Shown: positions 44,101 to 55,707, numbered from the stretch's first letter. The stretch is DNA of 64,000 bases from Pseudomonadota bacterium (GCA_003247575.1 QJZC01000024.1:1-64000); one strand, 5' to 3'. Translations and numbers: made by a program. Notes: generated by a model not told the origin, from the sequence alone.

Positions 44101-47100
44101 CCTGCGGGAGCCTCGGGAGATGAGTCGCCTGGAGACGCCGAACTCTGCGCACTCGGATCGATGAGGATGGAGACCTCGAATTGACATCGCTCGACCAACC
44201 GCTGTAGCGGATGGTTCATTCGGCGAAGGCGGGAATGGATCTGGCGCAGACGACGATCGACGCCCCCGAGGTGCTCGCCGCACACGAACGCAGTGATGGC
44301 TTCACCCAGGTAGGCAACCGCGGCAGCATTCACGTCTCCGAGCTTGCTCGCAGCCTCGGCAATTCGAACCAGCGGATCAAGGATGCGCCGGCGTTGCGAC
44401 ACCCAAGCAATGGCGAGTAGCTGAGCACCGAGCTCCGTGCGAGGAGAACGGAGCTCAGACGGCCAGCGCGCATCGACCTGCATCGCGAGCTGCGCGACCC
44501 GCGCGGATGCAGCGTAGTCCTGAAACAATACGTTCGAGCAGTGGGCGAAGATGGCCAGAGCCTCACCGGGTGAGCGGACCGATCCATGCTGCAGCGACAG
44601 TCGAATGCGGCGAGCTGCCAGGCAGAAGCCCAGCGCCGGCGACGTCCAGCTGATCAAGGGAAGCGCCCGGTCCAAGAGGTCCACCGGCTCGAGCCCGGCA
44701 GGCTCGTCCTCCGCACGATGTTCGAAGGATGCAGGATCGGCCTCTGCGAGCAGACGACCGATACGGCGCCTCAGTAGACGCAGACGCGTCCGTCGCGGTC
44801 TCGCCGATTCACGAATCCCGAGCCGCTCGGCGGCCGCAAGAACCTTGTGGACGTACTCGGAGAGTCCCGATTTCCGCCGCGTGACCCAAAGCTCGAGGAG
44901 TTCGAGCAGGACCGGGTCCGCTGACTCCGGTCTATGAGCATGAATCTCCTTGCACAGCTCCAAGCCGGGCTCATAGACACTCGAGTGCCAACCGAGGCCC
45001 AAACCGGCCTCGACGGACAGGCTAGCGAGTGCGAAGCCATTTCGATGCAGGCGATCGGCGTCACCGCGAGCTGTCTCCCCGAGATCGCGACTCCGCAGAT
45101 AGATCTTGCTTCCTCCGACCGCTAGTAGCGCCGCCTGCGTCGTACCCCCGAGGGACATCGCTAAATCGGCAGATGCGCGAACCACGTCGAGGGCGCTGGC
45201 CAGCTCGGCAGCAGCCAGCACGTCCGCGGCATGAATCAAGTGCCAGGCCCGCCAGATGTCTTCGATCCGTGCAGCGAGCGTGTCGCGCTTCGGCGCGAGC
45301 ATCGCCTCGGACTCACCGCTGTTCGCGCTGTTCCACAGCCCCGGAGTAGTCGCGAGCTTGAGATGCGCCGCGTTGGCTGACTCAGTCGAGTGGGTCGTCA
45401 GCGCGGACGCCATCGCTTCGGGACGCACGAAGCGCAGGCCGTCGGCACAGACTTCGATCACGTTGTGCTTGATCGCCGAGATGAGGTGCGGAGTGATGCT
45501 CGCCCGATCGTAGCCTAGGACCCCAAGGGATCGGTTGCTGAAGCTGGGGCCACAGATCGCAGCGTCCGCAAACATGGAGACGGCCGAGGCATCGAGGCCG
45601 TCGAAGTAGGTTCGCGGGCACACATCCTGAGGGGTCCCCGCGGTCGCGGCTGCGACCTCGGGAGTGCGCCGCCCAATCCGGAGGATCTCTGCGGGTACGT
45701 CGAGATGCGACATCTCCTCGATCAGATGATGCACATTCTCCGGTAGCTCGCTCGACTCGGTGAGCGTATCACAGGTCGCCACCACCCATACGCGCTGCAT
45801 CGAGTCGTTCCTGAGCAGGGCAGCCAACAGAAAAAGGGTTTCGGGGTCCGCACGATCGATGTGCTCCAGCATCCAGATCAGAGGCGTCTCCTCGCTCGGG
45901 AGCTGGCGCACCAGCGACTCGAGTGCGCTGGACAGTCGGTTTCTCGCGCGCGTACCTCTGAGCTGCGGAGTCGGCGCGGAGCCCACTTGCAGGATTTCCT
46001 CGAACTCGGGCATCCACTGAGTAATGGCACCGGCCAGCCCGTCCAACGTGGGATCCTCGAGCACCATCAGACTTCGCTGCTCGATGCGTAGCTGGCGCAG
46101 CAGGCTCCGCAGCGCAAGGCGAATACCGTGGTGAGGGAGACCGGCAGATGCAGTCGGGAAGACCGATCGCAAGACTCGACAATGCAGAGATTCCGGCTCG
46201 CGAACGACCCGATTCCCCAACGTACACTTTCCAGAGTCGGTTGGGCCGGAGAGGACGGTCAGCGCCTTGGCGCCTCCGAGGACTCTCGCGCGTGTGGCTC
46301 GCAGCGAGCTCTGGACCTCGGCGACGCTCGCCTGCCGTTCCGACAGCTCGGCGGATGAATCCTCAGAGCGCCTACGCGTTCCTGTGTCTCCGTCCAACGC
46401 TGCATCGGGTCCGATTGGCGTGTCGCCTGCACCCAAGACGAAGCTCTCGTCGATCGATCCATACTGCCCCAGCTGAGCGCGAAACTCGATCAGGTCGAGC
46501 TCCAGCATCCGGGCACACGAGTAGCGCGCCCGTGGGTTCTTTTCGAGCAGCTTTCCGATCAGTTTCGCGAGCATGACCGGGAGGGTTGGATTGATCTCAT
46601 GCGCCGGAGCGGGCCGCTCGGAGAGCACCTTTCGGAGCACGTCAGCAGCGGGGCCCGAGAACACACCGCGACCGGTGGCGAGCAGATACAACACACAACC
46701 TAGGGAGTAGAGATCACTCCAGGGCCCCACGGGCATGCCGAGCCGCTCCGTGTGCTCGGGCGCGCAGGCGTCGAGTGCGATCGTCCCCAGCGTGTCGAGT
46801 GGTGCCGGGTCGCCGAGGTAGTGCGCGTTGCTCAGATTCCAGATCCGCACTCTCCGATCGAGCGGGTCGATCATGATCTGAGAAGCCGAAATGGGACCCG
46901 TCAGGACCCCAGCTTCGTGGATCTCGCGGAAGGTCCGGGCGAGCGATAGTGCCAGTACCAGAAAATCTTCGCTTCCTGGTACGTGGTTGCGCGCATAGTG
47001 CTCGATCGGAAGTCCCGATACTCGTTCCGAAACCAGACCGATCCGATCCGCGCCTACGACCAGATCCAACACCTCGAGGCAGCCGGAGCTACCAATCGAT

Positions 47101-47312
47101 TCGAACATCTCACGCTCGCGAGCAGCGCGACTCTCTGCCTCGCGCTCGCGGGGGATCACATGGATCAGCACTTCACGACCATCGCGCTCACGCGTCGCCG
47201 TATACAGCTGAACACCGGATCCGGGCCACAGTAGGCCTTCGAGAGCGTAGCCTTCCAGGTGCGATGTCACGCCGTTGTCATCGACGACCTCGAGAGGCTG
47301 CTTGACTCGCAT
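41166..47312 (-). CDS. Giant hybrid kinase: pseudokinase, AAA ATPase, helical repeats, GAF, histidine kinase, receiver
   Basis: About 2048 residues. A Ser/Thr-kinase-like fold (about 15-280) lacks the active residues: the HRD-type loop reads [15 protein letters not shown] and the DFG position reads WNL. An AAA ATPase domain follows; its P-loop GPTDSGKC (about 356-363) has Cys for the usual Ser/Thr. Helical repeats run to about 1280, then a run of six Thr, a GAF domain (about 1300-1455), HisKA with H1509 in MSHEIRTP, a full ATPase domain ([22 protein letters not shown]), a pseudo-receiver lacking the Asp (about 1750-1870), and a receiver with D1947 in VLMDCQMP. The architecture is the known 'trifunctional kinase/ATPase/histidine kinase' type. 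The ATG at 47310-47312 is chosen; 42 upstream residues are unlike the family. Confidence 0.87.
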   Translation of the reverse strand: MRVKQPLEVVDDNGVTSHLEGYALEGLLWPGSGVQLYTATRERDGREVLIHVIPREREAESRAAREREMFESIGSSGCLEVLDLVVGADRIGLVSERVSGLPIEHYARNHVPGSEDFLVLALSLARTFREIHEAGVLTGPISASQIMIDPLDRRVRIWNLSNAHYLGDPAPLDTLGTIALDACAPEHTERLGMPVGPWSDLYSLGCVLYLLATGRGVFSGPAADVLRKVLSERPAPAHEINPTLPVMLAKLIGKLLEKNPRARYSCARMLELDLIEFRAQLGQYGSIDESFVLGAGDTPIGPDAALDGDTGTRRRSEDSSAELSERQASVAEVQSSLRATRARVLGGAKALTVLSGPTDSGKCTLGNRVVREPESLHCRVLRSVFPTASAGLPHHGIRLALRSLLRQLRIEQRSLMVLEDPTLDGLAGAITQWMPEFEEILQVGSAPTPQLRGTRARNRLSSALESLVRQLPSEETPLIWMLEHIDRADPETLFLLAALLRNDSMQRVWVVATCDTLTESSELPENVHHLIEEMSHLDVPAEILRIGRRTPEVAAATAGTPQDVCPRTYFDGLDASAVSMFADAAICGPSFSNRSLGVLGYDRASITPHLISAIKHNVIEVCADGLRFVRPEAMASALTTHSTESANAAHLKLATTPGLWNSANSGESEAMLAPKRDTLAARIEDIWRAWHLIHAADVLAAAELASALDVVRASADLAMSLGGTTQAALLAVGGSKIYLRSRDLGETARGDADRLHRNGFALASLSVEAGLGLGWHSSVYEPGLELCKEIHAHRPESADPVLLELLELWVTRRKSGLSEYVHKVLAAAERLGIRESARPRRTRLRLLRRRIGRLLAEADPASFEHRAEDEPAGLEPVDLLDRALPLISWTSPALGFCLAARRIRLSLQHGSVRSPGEALAIFAHCSNVLFQDYAASARVAQLAMQVDARWPSELRSPRTELGAQLLAIAWVSQRRRILDPLVRIAEAASKLGDVNAAAVAYLGEAITAFVCGEHLGGVDRRLRQIHSRLRRMNHPLQRLVERCQFEVSILIDPSAQSSASPGDSSPEAPAGGESALERSIVQTFKLVSRYFDGRTADLYEEAVSIDFHHSATPVLLPHVSERLLFTGVLAGATMPEASYGVRRKTSRQLSYCERQISMLAASGPDNFEHQSLLLQAEVARTQDLVGSAMGLYGRAADRAHAQGYKNHAAVALERRANLALEIGLVAEGAGLLHEAIVMLHEWGARGAARRVLDRNQSLLAVYPRLLLSETSRQESREPSVIRTTTTTTSITQSSRGTLDLATVLRSSEAISGEVELDRVIERVLAITIENGSAQRGVLLLEYEGELLLEAERDAASVAKRHQPPVGLSNAGSMVPTNLVQYVQRTRRSVVLNDAASEGLFVDDPYVVSRRVRSILCLPIRRQGRLVGVLYLENASVSDAFNSSRVEVLHMLSSHAAISLDNARLYNELTHLNRDLEARIEERTEKLREARDAAEAATQAKSEFLAVMSHEIRTPMNVVIGMAQIMMDLNLTTDQKDCVRAIHTAGDSLLNVINDILDFSKIEVGKLELEHVPFALRSCLEDVSEILAPKAFDKGLEFPVLVDRRVSDDLVGDSNRLKQVIINFVNNAIKFTEEGSVSIRVSPLESATDRVRLRFEVQDTGIGIPKDRLDRLFQSFSQVDASTTRKYGGTGLGLVISKRLVEGMGGLVGVDSVEGEGSTFWFEAVFGLRDAQAKQQVGPTELVPPAADHVEQLAQVRALIVSRARSASEALVEQIAYLGASAECALSVEEAGALLRAAEERSQPHHLVILRYPLEDESFGDWMEEQRTNPERSLCLVPTLRERSALTREPEDVEWLVRPIKQNHLRRILLSSVGVYLTEGDAQQAQPSEQVRAVRSHMRILVAEDYALNRKMAALMLERAGYGFDMVADGRQTLEALAADHYDLVLMDCQMPEVDGFTAAREIRRRETFSKRHIPIVAMTANAMKGDRERCLEAGMDDYLSKPIQMEALYAVLAHFLPDDPAPASGSSGEEIPGSDVSPEAESESSEVD

Positions 47313-47489
47313 GCCCAATCGAAGCGCCCAGGTCGATTTCGGATGTTCTCGCTTCCCCGGATTGGTCCCTCCGGATCCGGCAATTCGAGCGCAGCTACAC
47401 TCACCGAATTGTGACCGATGGCTGCCGAAGCGGTGCATCGAGGACGCCCGCGCTCGAGTCGGCGCGAACCGGTGCCGATATGACGTTTG

Positions 47490-49607
47490 ATGTCCCGACG
47501 AATCGGATTTGCACCACTGTTGCGGGGACAGTGGGCGATCGATACCGGGCGGTCCCAGATTGGAAGACGCTGTACTTGCAGGGCAGATCTGGCTTCGAAG
47601 CTCGCCTGCATCGCACTTCTGACCCTACTGTTCCAGCCGCTCGGTGCGCGAGCTGGAGATGCGCCGCTGCGGTCGATCTTTCCATCCCTCTTGGCAATCG
47701 CGCCTGGCCCGGAGTCCCGCGCGACGCAGAGTGCAACCGAGGAGCAGCTCGAGGGGCCCGCGATCATCTACCTGCGGACGTCCGAGGTAATTTTTCCAGC
47801 AGATCGGGAGGCGCGCGGGAATCGGGGGCAGCTGCGAATTCCACCTTCTTCCGCGCTACGACCGCATGCAGTGAGCGGGTTCGTGAACCTGCGTGCGGGC
47901 ATCGACACGTTCGGCGACGCAGACCATCTGCTCCAGCGCCCCCGCGCCGATCTCGACGGCGCCGTCAACCTGAACGGCTGGGTGCTCGAAAGCCGGGGAA
48001 GCTTCGCACGCGTTCGCGCGCGACCCTGGCGGCTCGGAGAAACGCGGCTGGTTCGGGACTTCCCGCGCCAGAGCACGCGCTTCGAGGCGGGAGATCTGCA
48101 TCCGTCGATCACTGGTTTCCAGAGCGGCTTCCTCATGCAAGGAATGGCAGTGAGCAAGCGCTTTGACCTGCAGCCTCTGCGCAGATTCACGCCGACCGGG
48201 ACCCGCGAGTTCCGGCTCGAGCGCCCTGCCGTCGTAGAGGTGTCGGTCAACGGCGACCTGGCGAGGAGGCTGGAGCTGCCCGCCGGACGCTACGACCTAC
48301 GGGATCTCGACCTCGGGAGCGGGATCAACGACGTGCGCTTGAGGGTGCGGGACGACCAAGGGACGGTAGAACTCATCGACTTCGGGATTGCCTTCGAGCC
48401 CACCTTGCTCGCGCCCGGGACCCATCACTTCAGCTACGCAGTCGGCCGCCACCAGAGATCCGTGAGGGATCCAACGCTCGCCCGCCGCGACCGAATCGTC
48501 GCTTCTGGATTGCATCGGGTCGGGCTCACGAACTCGCTCACCGCCGGGCTCAACCTGCAGACCGACGTATACGCGACGACGTTCGGGGCCGAGGCGACTT
48601 GGGCGACGACCTTCGGAACCTTACGCGCGGACGTCGCGCTCTCGCACTCGCGGGTCCGACCCGACGACTTCGCCGCTCGGCTGCGCTACGACCACCTAGA
48701 CCTCTCACGTCGAAACGTTCGGAAGCGCCTGCTGAGCTTCGCCCTGGAGACGCGAGGCCGCAACTTCGTTGGGATCGGACGCTTCGCTGCGCCCAGTCCC
48801 GTCGGGGCACAGCTGACCGCACGGCTCGAGCAGGACGTCTATGGTCCACGAACGCGTGGTAGCTTCGAGCTCCGCTACCTCGCTGGACGTGGGAGCATCA
48901 CGGACACCACGACCGGTGCGGCTCGTGTGACGCGCCGGCTTCGAGAGGGCGCGCAGGGAGCGCTCGACCTAGAGCTCGGCGTGGAGCGCCGCTGGACCTC
49001 TGACGGCATTCGGTCGTTGCGCACACTCTTTCGCTTGACCTGGATTCCGGCGTCCTCCAACCAGGTCCTGAGCCTGACGCACGATCCGCAGAGCCAGGCG
49101 ACACAGCTAGACTGGACCCTCACACCTCGCGATGCCAACCGAGGATGGAACGCGCACACGCGCCTTACTCGCCGCGACCGCGGAGAAGAGCTCACGACGA
49201 ACCTGGGCTTCGTTCACGATCGCTTCGAAGCCGGGGTACAGCACGCTACAGGCTTGGGCACCCGTTCAGGGCGCGGAGGCACAGCCCACGGGAATCTGCG
49301 TGTCGCGACGGCGCTGTCCTTCGCGGGCGGCTACCTCGGTTGGTCGCGCCCCATCACCCAGAGCTTCGCAATCCTGCCCGACTCGTCGAGCGGCAGAGCG
49401 CTACCGCAGCGGGTCATTCCCAATCTTCCCCCGTATCTGGAGTCCGAGCTTCCGAGTCACCTGTTGCCCGACGATCGGCTGCTCCTATCGCCGGCTCGAC
49501 CGAACGCGAAGGTCTTCCCCACCTATCGGAGCGGCGTGATCTATCGACCCGGCGCATCCAGGTCCGATTCCACGCATGCGGGGACCGCCCCTCCTCGCTC
49601 GCAGTAG
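47490..49607 (+). CDS. Outer-membrane usher-like protein, compact form
   Basis: About 705 residues. A signal region (about 35-55) precedes a beta-barrel protein with usher hallmarks: TPTGTREFRLERPAVVEV and VNGDLARRLELPAGRYDL, the middle plug/barrel region, then LGWSRPITQSFAILPD and VIPNLPPYLESELPSHLLPDD near the end. It lacks about 100 residues between the last two, and the C-terminal plug-like domain is cut short compared with FimD/PapC of about 830 residues. No chaperone or pilin gene lies beside it. TATGAC (47479-47484) sits five bases before the ATG. Confidence 0.7.
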   Translation: MSRRIGFAPLLRGQWAIDTGRSQIGRRCTCRADLASKLACIALLTLLFQPLGARAGDAPLRSIFPSLLAIAPGPESRATQSATEEQLEGPAIIYLRTSEVIFPADREARGNRGQLRIPPSSALRPHAVSGFVNLRAGIDTFGDADHLLQRPRADLDGAVNLNGWVLESRGSFARVRARPWRLGETRLVRDFPRQSTRFEAGDLHPSITGFQSGFLMQGMAVSKRFDLQPLRRFTPTGTREFRLERPAVVEVSVNGDLARRLELPAGRYDLRDLDLGSGINDVRLRVRDDQGTVELIDFGIAFEPTLLAPGTHHFSYAVGRHQRSVRDPTLARRDRIVASGLHRVGLTNSLTAGLNLQTDVYATTFGAEATWATTFGTLRADVALSHSRVRPDDFAARLRYDHLDLSRRNVRKRLLSFALETRGRNFVGIGRFAAPSPVGAQLTARLEQDVYGPRTRGSFELRYLAGRGSITDTTTGAARVTRRLREGAQGALDLELGVERRWTSDGIRSLRTLFRLTWIPASSNQVLSLTHDPQSQATQLDWTLTPRDANRGWNAHTRLTRRDRGEELTTNLGFVHDRFEAGVQHATGLGTRSGRGGTAHGNLRVATALSFAGGYLGWSRPITQSFAILPDSSSGRALPQRVIPNLPPYLESELPSHLLPDDRLLLSPARPNAKVFPTYRSGVIYRPGASRSDSTHAGTAPPRSQ

Positions 49608-49746
49608 GGCGCCATAGGCCCTGAGCCACCCGCTGCGAAAACGGTGAGGCGATGGGTTCGAGAGGCCTCGGTCTCGACGAGCCTGGCCACCGGGCACTAC
49701 TCTTGGGCCTCGCGAAGGGATCCGCGCGGAGGCCGCCGAACGAAGC

Positions 49747-49995
49747 ATGTCGAGCGAGACGATCACCGTCAAAACCGAGAACGGCCAGTCCCTCGAAGTG
49801 GTCGTGCTGAGCAAGAACCCCGACCGCATCGAGGTGGTCATCGCGGAGAGCTTGCGCTGCGTGCTCACGCCAACGCGTACCCAGCGGGCCTACGCGGGCA
49901 CCGTGCGCGGACGCGAGATCGTTTACGAACGAAGCCGCGCCGAGATCGTTGCCGAGATCGCGAAACACGATCCCCGACGGAGGCGCCTTCGCTAG
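49747..49995 (+). CDS. Small protein of unknown function
   Basis: 82 residues, mostly beta (VKTENGQSLEVVVLSKNPDRIEVVIAESL split by turns), with a basic C-terminus (PRRRRLR). The composition and codon use look genuine. No family recognised. It has a 53-base gap before the convergent ABC-transporter gene. Confidence 0.55.
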   Translation: MSSETITVKTENGQSLEVVVLSKNPDRIEVVIAESLRCVLTPTRTQRAYAGTVRGREIVYERSRAEIVAEIAKHDPRRRRLR

Positions 49996-50048
49996 GGTAG
50001 TCCGCCTGACCTGGGCGGCATCTCGCGCCAAACCTGGCCAGATTCGGG

Positions 50049-50870
50049 CTAGGCCGCGGGCCTCGCACTCCGGTCGTGGCGAGCCAGGAAGTCGATCAGG
50101 TGCTCACGCGCCGCATAGTAATCCGGATGCTCCAACATGGCTGCTCGCTCGCGCGGCCGCTCGAACGGAACCTCGAGGATGTCCCCGACGCGCGCGTGGG
50201 GTCCGTTCGTCATCATCACCACGCGATCCGCCAGAAACAGCGCTTCGTCGACATCGTGAGTCACCATCAGAGCGGTCTTCTGGTCGCGCCCCCATAACCT
50301 GAGCAGCACGTCCTGAAGCTCCATACGCGTGAGTGAGTCGAGCATCCCGAAGGGCTCGTCGAGCAGCAGCATCTTCGGGGACAAGGCGAAGGCACGCGCG
50401 ATTCCCACGCGCTGACGCATGCCGCCCGACAGCTCTGCGGGTCGCTTGTGCATGGCATCAGCGAGCCCGACGACAGACAGGTAGTACTCCACGACTTGGC
50501 GCCGCTCGTCAGGCGTGGCGTGAGGAAAGACCTGATCGACGCCCAGCATGACGTTCTCGTAGGCGGTGAGCCAGGGCAGCAGGCAGGGAGCCTGAAACAC
50601 CACGCCACGATCGGGGCCCGGACCGGCGATCGGATGCCCGTCGAGGACGAGATCCCCACGGGTGGCCTCGTTCAGCCCAGCCACGATGGAGAGCACGGTA
50701 GACTTGCCACAGCCCGAGTGTCCAATCAACGCGATGAACTCGCCCTTGCGAATCCGCAGGTTGAACCCCTCGACGACGGCGAGCGGGCCGGTCGGAGTCG
50801 GATAGACCTTGTCCAGATGGAAGATCTCGAGATAGAGCCGTTCGGCCGGTGTCGGGACTACATCGCTCAT
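50049..50870 (-). CDS. nrtD: Nitrate/sulfonate-type ABC transporter ATP-binding protein
   Basis: 273 residues. Walker [11 protein letters not shown]-loop [11 protein letters not shown], signature LSGGMRQR, Walker [13 protein letters not shown] and H-loop VTHDVDEAL are all intact. It resembles NrtD of the nitrate/nitrite importers (the sulfonate and taurine SsuB/TauB proteins are close). The ATG overlaps the stop of the preceding ATPase gene (ATGA). It is the last gene of the four-gene operon. Confidence 0.87.
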   Translation of the reverse strand: MSDVVPTPAERLYLEIFHLDKVYPTPTGPLAVVEGFNLRIRKGEFIALIGHSGCGKSTVLSIVAGLNEATRGDLVLDGHPIAGPGPDRGVVFQAPCLLPWLTAYENVMLGVDQVFPHATPDERRQVVEYYLSVVGLADAMHKRPAELSGGMRQRVGIARAFALSPKMLLLDEPFGMLDSLTRMELQDVLLRLWGRDQKTALMVTHDVDEALFLADRVVMMTNGPHARVGDILEVPFERPRERAAMLEHPDYYAAREHLIDFLARHDRSARPAA

Positions 50871-51742
50871 TCCATTCCTCCGAAGGCGGCTTCGCTACGA
50901 GATGCAGGCAAGAAGTCCTTGGGGACCAAGTTCGGCAGAGTCGGCTCGACACTGCTCGCCTGCGTCCGCTGTGCGCTGACGCTGATCAGGTACTGCGAGA
51001 TTTCGTTTCGAATCTTCTTGAAGCTGGGATCGTGATTCAAAGCTGCGCGATCTCGAGGGCGCCGCAGGGGAACGGCGAAGCTGGGACCGAGCGTGGCCAC
51101 CTCACCTGGACGCAGCGGGATGATTCGATCCGCGAGGAGGATCGCTTCGTCCACGTCGTTGGTGATCATAACCACGGTCTTGCGATCCACGCTCCAGATC
51201 CGCTCGATCTCGGACTGCAACGTCCCGCGCGTGAGGGCGTCCAATGCGCCGAGCGGTTCGTCGAGCAGCAGCACCTTGGGCTCCATCGCTAGACCTCGAG
51301 CTACGGACACTCGCTGTCGCATGCCTCCAGACAGCTGCGCCGGCCGTTTGTGCGTAGCCGGGGTCAGATTGACGAGCTCGATGTAGCGCCGAACGCGCTC
51401 GGCACGTTCCTCGCGCGAGATACCGGGAAACACATGCTTCACCGCGAGCTCGATATTCCCGAAGACGCTCAGCCATGGGAGCAGCGAGTAGTTCTGGAAG
51501 ACCACCCCCCGATCCGGCCCGGGCTCGGTCACCGGCACGCCGTCCAGTAGTATCTCGCCGGAGTCGGGAGCGAGCAGACCCGCCATCAGCGAGAGCAAGG
51601 TCGTCTTTCCGGTGCCCGAGAATCCGACGATCGCCAGGAACTCGCCACGTTCGATCTCGAGCTGGATGTCCTTCAGCACCTCGGTCCGACGATCATCACG
51701 ACCGTAACCCTTGGATACACCGCGGAGCTCGAAATATGCCAT
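50867..51742 (-). CDS. nrtC: Nitrate-type ABC transporter ATP-binding protein
   Basis: 291 residues. Complete ATPase motifs: [48 protein letters not shown] (Asn replaces the usual His in the H-loop). It matches the N-terminal ATPase half of cyanobacterial NrtC but lacks the NrtA-like C-terminal regulatory domain; a 40-residue Ser/Pro-rich tail replaces it. It heterodimerises with the next ATPase (inference). Confidence 0.85.
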   Translation of the reverse strand: MAYFELRGVSKGYGRDDRRTEVLKDIQLEIERGEFLAIVGFSGTGKTTLLSLMAGLLAPDSGEILLDGVPVTEPGPDRGVVFQNYSLLPWLSVFGNIELAVKHVFPGISREERAERVRRYIELVNLTPATHKRPAQLSGGMRQRVSVARGLAMEPKVLLLDEPLGALDALTRGTLQSEIERIWSVDRKTVVMITNDVDEAILLADRIIPLRPGEVATLGPSFAVPLRRPRDRAALNHDPSFKKIRNEISQYLISVSAQRTQASSVEPTLPNLVPKDFLPASRSEAAFGGME

Positions 51743-51743
51743 G

Positions 51744-52760
51744 TCAGGCCTCCTGGGCTTCGAAGCTGACCATGCGCTGCATCACCACCATGAAGCGGTC
51801 GAGGGCGAACCCGATCAATCCGATCGTGACCACCGCAACCATGATCTGTGACAAGGTCTGGCTGCTCCCATTCTGGAACATGTCCCAGACGAACTTTCCC
51901 AACCCGGGATTCTGGGCCAACATCTCGGCAGCGATCAGTACCATCCAGCCGACTCCGAGCGAGAGCCGCAACCCCGCGAAGATCAGAGGCAACGACGAGG
52001 GGAGAATGATCTTGGTGACGCGCGAGATCCAACTGAGCTTGAGCACGCGCGCCACGTTGATGTGATCTCTATCGACGGACGAGACCCCGAGCGCCGTGTT
52101 CACCAAGGTGGGCCAGAGGGAGCAGAGGGCGACGGTTACGGCAGAGCTGATGAAGCTCTTCTCGAACATCGGATCCTTGGTGGTATACAGCGCGCTGACC
52201 AGAATCATCACGATGGGCAGCCAAGCCAGAGGCGAGACCGGCTTGAGAACCTGGATGAGCGGATTCAACGCGGCATACACCTGACCACTGGCACCGCACA
52301 GAATTCCGATCGGGACTGCCAACAGCGAAGCCAGCAGGAAGCCGGCGAACACGGTCTTGAGGCTCGTGGCGATCTGGTCGAAATACGTGGGCTTCCCAGA
52401 ATACTTTCGCTCCTTCCACTCGCGCCCCTGGGACTCCCACTTCTGCTTGAGGGTCTCCATGCGAGCGTAGAATGCGGCTTCTTTCTCACGCTCCGCCCGA
52501 TGGTCCTCGAACAGGTTCACCGCCTCGAGCCACACCTCGCGAGGGCCAGGGACCTTCCCGATGCTCGTGTCCACGCTCGCGGCGAGTGCCGACCACGCCC
52601 CGAGCACGAGCAGGATGGCAAGGGCGGGAAGTCCAAAGTTGCTGCCCAGTGCCCGCAGCTGCTGAATCGGCTTGTCGCCAGCAGCCAGATTCACCAAGGG
52701 CGTAAGTACCTCGAGGCCGACTCGATCCAGCGAATTTACGATTCTCATCCTCCAGGACAT
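51744..52760 (-). CDS. nrtB: Nitrate-type ABC transporter permease
   Basis: About 338 residues with six or seven membrane helices and the ABC permease EAA-like loop ([23 protein letters not shown]). A charged insertion after the first helices (about 75-120, [24 protein letters not shown]) is predicted to face the periplasm and is longer than in E. coli SsuC-type permeases. The ATG at 52758-52760 overlaps the nrtA stop by one base; a GTG three bases earlier is an alternative. GGAGCGAG precedes it. Confidence 0.87.
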   Translation of the reverse strand: MSWRMRIVNSLDRVGLEVLTPLVNLAAGDKPIQQLRALGSNFGLPALAILLVLGAWSALAASVDTSIGKVPGPREVWLEAVNLFEDHRAEREKEAAFYARMETLKQKWESQGREWKERKYSGKPTYFDQIATSLKTVFAGFLLASLLAVPIGILCGASGQVYAALNPLIQVLKPVSPLAWLPIVMILVSALYTTKDPMFEKSFISSAVTVALCSLWPTLVNTALGVSSVDRDHINVARVLKLSWISRVTKIILPSSLPLIFAGLRLSLGVGWMVLIAAEMLAQNPGLGKFVWDMFQNGSSQTLSQIMVAVVTIGLIGFALDRFMVVMQRMVSFEAQEA

Positions 52761-54172
52761 CACTCGCTCCCCGCTGCTGCTACGCTCTTGAGACCGATTT
52801 CGAAGCCATCGATATAGGCATTCGGTTTCTTGCCGTCGTAGGGCTTTCCATCGATGAAGTTCGAGTCCACGGGCTTGTACCCGTCGGTGTCCGGTACCTC
52901 TTCGGCCGTCAGCTTTCCTTCGGCGATGAGTGCGTCTGCAGCCTTGCGGTAGATATCCGGGCGATAGACCTTGCGGGCGATCTCGTCGTACCAGCTGTCC
53001 GGCTTGTCCTCGGAGATCTGTCCCCAGCGCCGCATCTGGGTCAGGAACCAGACAGCGTCGCTGTAGTACGGGTAGGTCGCGAAGTAGCGAAAGAACACGT
53101 TGAAGTCGGGCATCTCGCGCTTGTCCCCCTTCTCGAACTCGAACGTGCCGGTCATGCTGTTTGCGATGACCTCTTCGTCTGCGCCCACATACTCACTCTT
53201 GGACAGGATCGAAGCCGCCTTCTTCCGATTCTCGGGACTCTCGTCGAGCCACTTTCCCGCTCGGATCAGCGCCTTCGTGACGAGCATCGCGGTCTTGGGA
53301 TTCTGCTCGGCCCAACCCTCTGTGATTCCGAACACCTTCTCGGGGTTGTTCTTCCAGATCTCGTAGTTGGTCACGACGGGGACGCCGATCTGCTTGAAAA
53401 CGGCCTGCTGGTTCCAGGGTTCTCCGACGCAGTAGCCCTGGATCGTCCCCTGCTCCAAGGTCGCCGGCATCTGCGGTGGCGGAGTCACCGAAATCAGGAC
53501 GTCGGCATCCGTCGTTCCGGTGGTATCCGTCGGTGTATAGAAGCCTGGGCGAATTCCTGATGCGGCCAGCCAGTAGCGAAGCTCGTAGTTGTGAGTAGAG
53601 ACGGGGAATACCATGCCCATTCGGAGAGGCGCGCCAGCCTGCTTGAACTCGTTCACGACCGGCTGGAGCGAATCGGCAGAAATGGGATGCGGCGGCTTGT
53701 CCGCCTTGAGCTTCTCGTCGTTCGCCTGCATCTTCTTCCAGATGTCGTTCGACACGGTGATCCCGTTTCCGTTCAGGTCCATGCTGAACGGAGTCACGAC
53801 GTTCGCCTGCGTGCCGATGCCAATCGTCGCTCCGATCGGCTGCCCCGCCAGCATGTGCGCACCATCCAGCTCACCGCTGATCACTCGATCGAGTAGGATC
53901 TTCCAGTTCGCCTGAGCCTCGAGGGTGACGAACAGACCCTCTTCCTCGAAGAAACCCAGCTCCTTTGCGATGACCAGAGCAGCGCAGTCCGTGAGCTTTA
54001 TGAATCCGAATTTGAGCTCATCCTTCTCGGGGACGACCACCTCGGCACCCGAGACACGTGACGCGAATACGAGCAGCGCTGCACACATGATGAGCCATGC
54101 ACGGCTAGAGCGGCCCACGATGCGGGCATCGCGCTCACGCGCAGATGGAGAACGGCTAGGAAGGAAAGGCAT
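52760..54172 (-). CDS. nrtA: Nitrate-binding protein of ABC transporter, NrtA family
   Basis: 470 residues with a long N-terminal export signal (hydrophobic core about 28-42, cleavage near VSGAEV). [56 protein letters not shown] and [14 protein letters not shown] match the NrtA/CmpA group that binds nitrate, nitrite or bicarbonate. The ligand cannot be decided from sequence alone; nitrate is favoured by the operon order. The ATG at 54170-54172 has AGGAG eight bases upstream. A sigma-54-like element lies about 270 bases upstream. Confidence 0.88.
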   Translation of the reverse strand: MPFLPSRSPSARERDARIVGRSSRAWLIMCAALLVFASRVSGAEVVVPEKDELKFGFIKLTDCAALVIAKELGFFEEEGLFVTLEAQANWKILLDRVISGELDGAHMLAGQPIGATIGIGTQANVVTPFSMDLNGNGITVSNDIWKKMQANDEKLKADKPPHPISADSLQPVVNEFKQAGAPLRMGMVFPVSTHNYELRYWLAASGIRPGFYTPTDTTGTTDADVLISVTPPPQMPATLEQGTIQGYCVGEPWNQQAVFKQIGVPVVTNYEIWKNNPEKVFGITEGWAEQNPKTAMLVTKALIRAGKWLDESPENRKKAASILSKSEYVGADEEVIANSMTGTFEFEKGDKREMPDFNVFFRYFATYPYYSDAVWFLTQMRRWGQISEDKPDSWYDEIARKVYRPDIYRKAADALIAEGKLTAEEVPDTDGYKPVDSNFIDGKPYDGKKPNAYIDGFEIGLKSVAAAGSE

Positions 54173-54614
54173 GGGTAGAACTCCTGAGATTGCAGTCGGA
54201 GATTCGAGATACGTGCGGCTGCGCCACACACCTTCGAGGTCACGAGCCTCGGCGAGCACGATCTCGATTCCGGATCTATCTTGTGCCGGATCCGTCTCGA
54301 GAGGGCCCGTGCAACCAAGCTCTGGATCGAGTCTCCAAGCGCTGCATCGAGTCTCCTCATGAGTCTCTACATCGAGTCGGACTCGGTGCTTGCGAGCAAC
54401 TGAGAGTCTTTGCGATCCGGTATCTGAGGCCTCGCTATTCCAAGAAGCGTGCCATCTGATCGGGAGTCGCTTCGGGGCCGGAACGCGCGACCGAGAGCTC
54501 GTTCACCCCAGGATCTGCACACTTCGCATGCGCCGAAGCTCAGACTACGAACAGCTCCCTCGAGGTCGACTACGAGATCCGCATCGGAAGAGGCCCCCCG
54601 AGTACGGACGGAAC
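54173..54614. other. Intergenic region upstream of the nitrate transporter
   Basis: 442 bases without a convincing gene. It holds the sigma-54-like element at 54439-54454. Apart from that I see no repeat or hairpin of note. Confidence 0.5.
54439..54454 (-). promoter_or_regulatory. Sigma-54-like promoter element
   Basis: TGGCACGCTTCTTGGA on the minus strand. The consensus is TGGCACG-N4-TTGCA: the -24 box is perfect, the 10-base GG-to-G spacing is right, and the -12 box has TTGG instead of TTGC. Transcription would start about 255 bases before nrtA. Confidence 0.35.
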
Positions 54615-55652
54615 TCAGGGCTCGAGATCGGCAGGTTCACTCAGGTGCTCGGACTCCTCGGCACCCCAAGCCGTCACCCCGGCTGGATTCACGTAGCGAC
54701 GATCGAGCGCCCGTTCGAATGCACGCAGGGAGCTGCGTTGATCTCGAAATCGGTAGGTCACCTGTTCGCGAATTCGAGCGGCGCGACCTGGGAAGCCGAT
54801 CCCATCCAGGATGTAGATGCTGGCGGCGAGCTCCTCGGGATCCGCCTGAGGGCTCCGAACCCGCGCGAGGATCGGCACCGCCTGCCGAAGCCGCTGCCCG
54901 AGGGCACGATCGACATACAGCATCCGCGCCGCGTCCGGCTGCTCGGCCTGCTCGAGATGCAGCTCGGCGATGAGCCGCTGCGGGGGGGAGCTGAGCTCGT
55001 CGGGTAACAAATCGAGCAGCTCGATCTCTACGCGGCCAGCGGCGTCGGTCTCGAAGCTGCGAACGACCCCACCGGCTTCTCCTCCAAAGGCAGCGTAGAC
55101 CGTTGCCGCCACCACCGGAAGCTCTCGGGACAAGGTCTGGACGTCTACTGGCAGATGCCGCGCATCGCCTGCACGCCTCGAGCTACGCTGCACGTCCTCC
55201 GTGTTCATGAGTGGATTCAGCGCGGACACCGCCCACGCGCCGAACCGATAGCTGGACTCGTTGGGGAGGGACCCGAACGACGCGACGTCCACCACACCCA
55301 GCACGAGTGCACAGGGCAGCGCGACGAGGCCCGCAGGCACTTCGAAGAGCTCTCGCGCAGGCATGTAGGGGGTCACGCGGGCATCCCTACTTCGACTGCG
55401 GCGCGTCGTCAGCTCGACCCGCTGGCGCTTCACGAACTGCAGCTCGAGAATCGGGTCCTCGACGAAGTCACTCGGCGCGCGCACGGCGAATTCGGACTCG
55501 AGAACGCGTTCGCTCGTGTCGTCACGCTCGGACTCGACGAACTCGATGTGGTTCGCGCAGCCGAACAGGACTGCACACAAAAGCACACTCACCCCCAACA
55601 GAAGCCGTCCGCGCACCGTCGACCTACCCTCCTTGCGTTCGGACTGGGACAT
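54615..55652 (-). CDS. Lipoprotein of unknown function
   Basis: 345 residues. An N-terminal membrane segment (about 15-32) ends in LFGC, a good lipobox with the Cys at about residue 32. The mature part is charged and ends in helices. A hydrophobic stretch (ALPCALVLGVVDVASFGSL) in the middle might touch the membrane. No family recognised. The ATG at 55650-55652 is preferred; one at 55697 would add 15 residues. Confidence 0.68.
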   Translation of the reverse strand: MSQSERKEGRSTVRGRLLLGVSVLLCAVLFGCANHIEFVESERDDTSERVLESEFAVRAPSDFVEDPILELQFVKRQRVELTTRRSRSRDARVTPYMPARELFEVPAGLVALPCALVLGVVDVASFGSLPNESSYRFGAWAVSALNPLMNTEDVQRSSRRAGDARHLPVDVQTLSRELPVVAATVYAAFGGEAGGVVRSFETDAAGRVEIELLDLLPDELSSPPQRLIAELHLEQAEQPDAARMLYVDRALGQRLRQAVPILARVRSPQADPEELAASIYILDGIGFPGRAARIREQVTYRFRDQRSSLRAFERALDRRYVNPAGVTAWGAEESEHLSEPADLEP

Positions 55653-55707
55653 CGGCGGCGATGGGCGCTCGCTGAAGCGACCCGCTCCGTACGGCAAGAC
55701 ACGTCGT

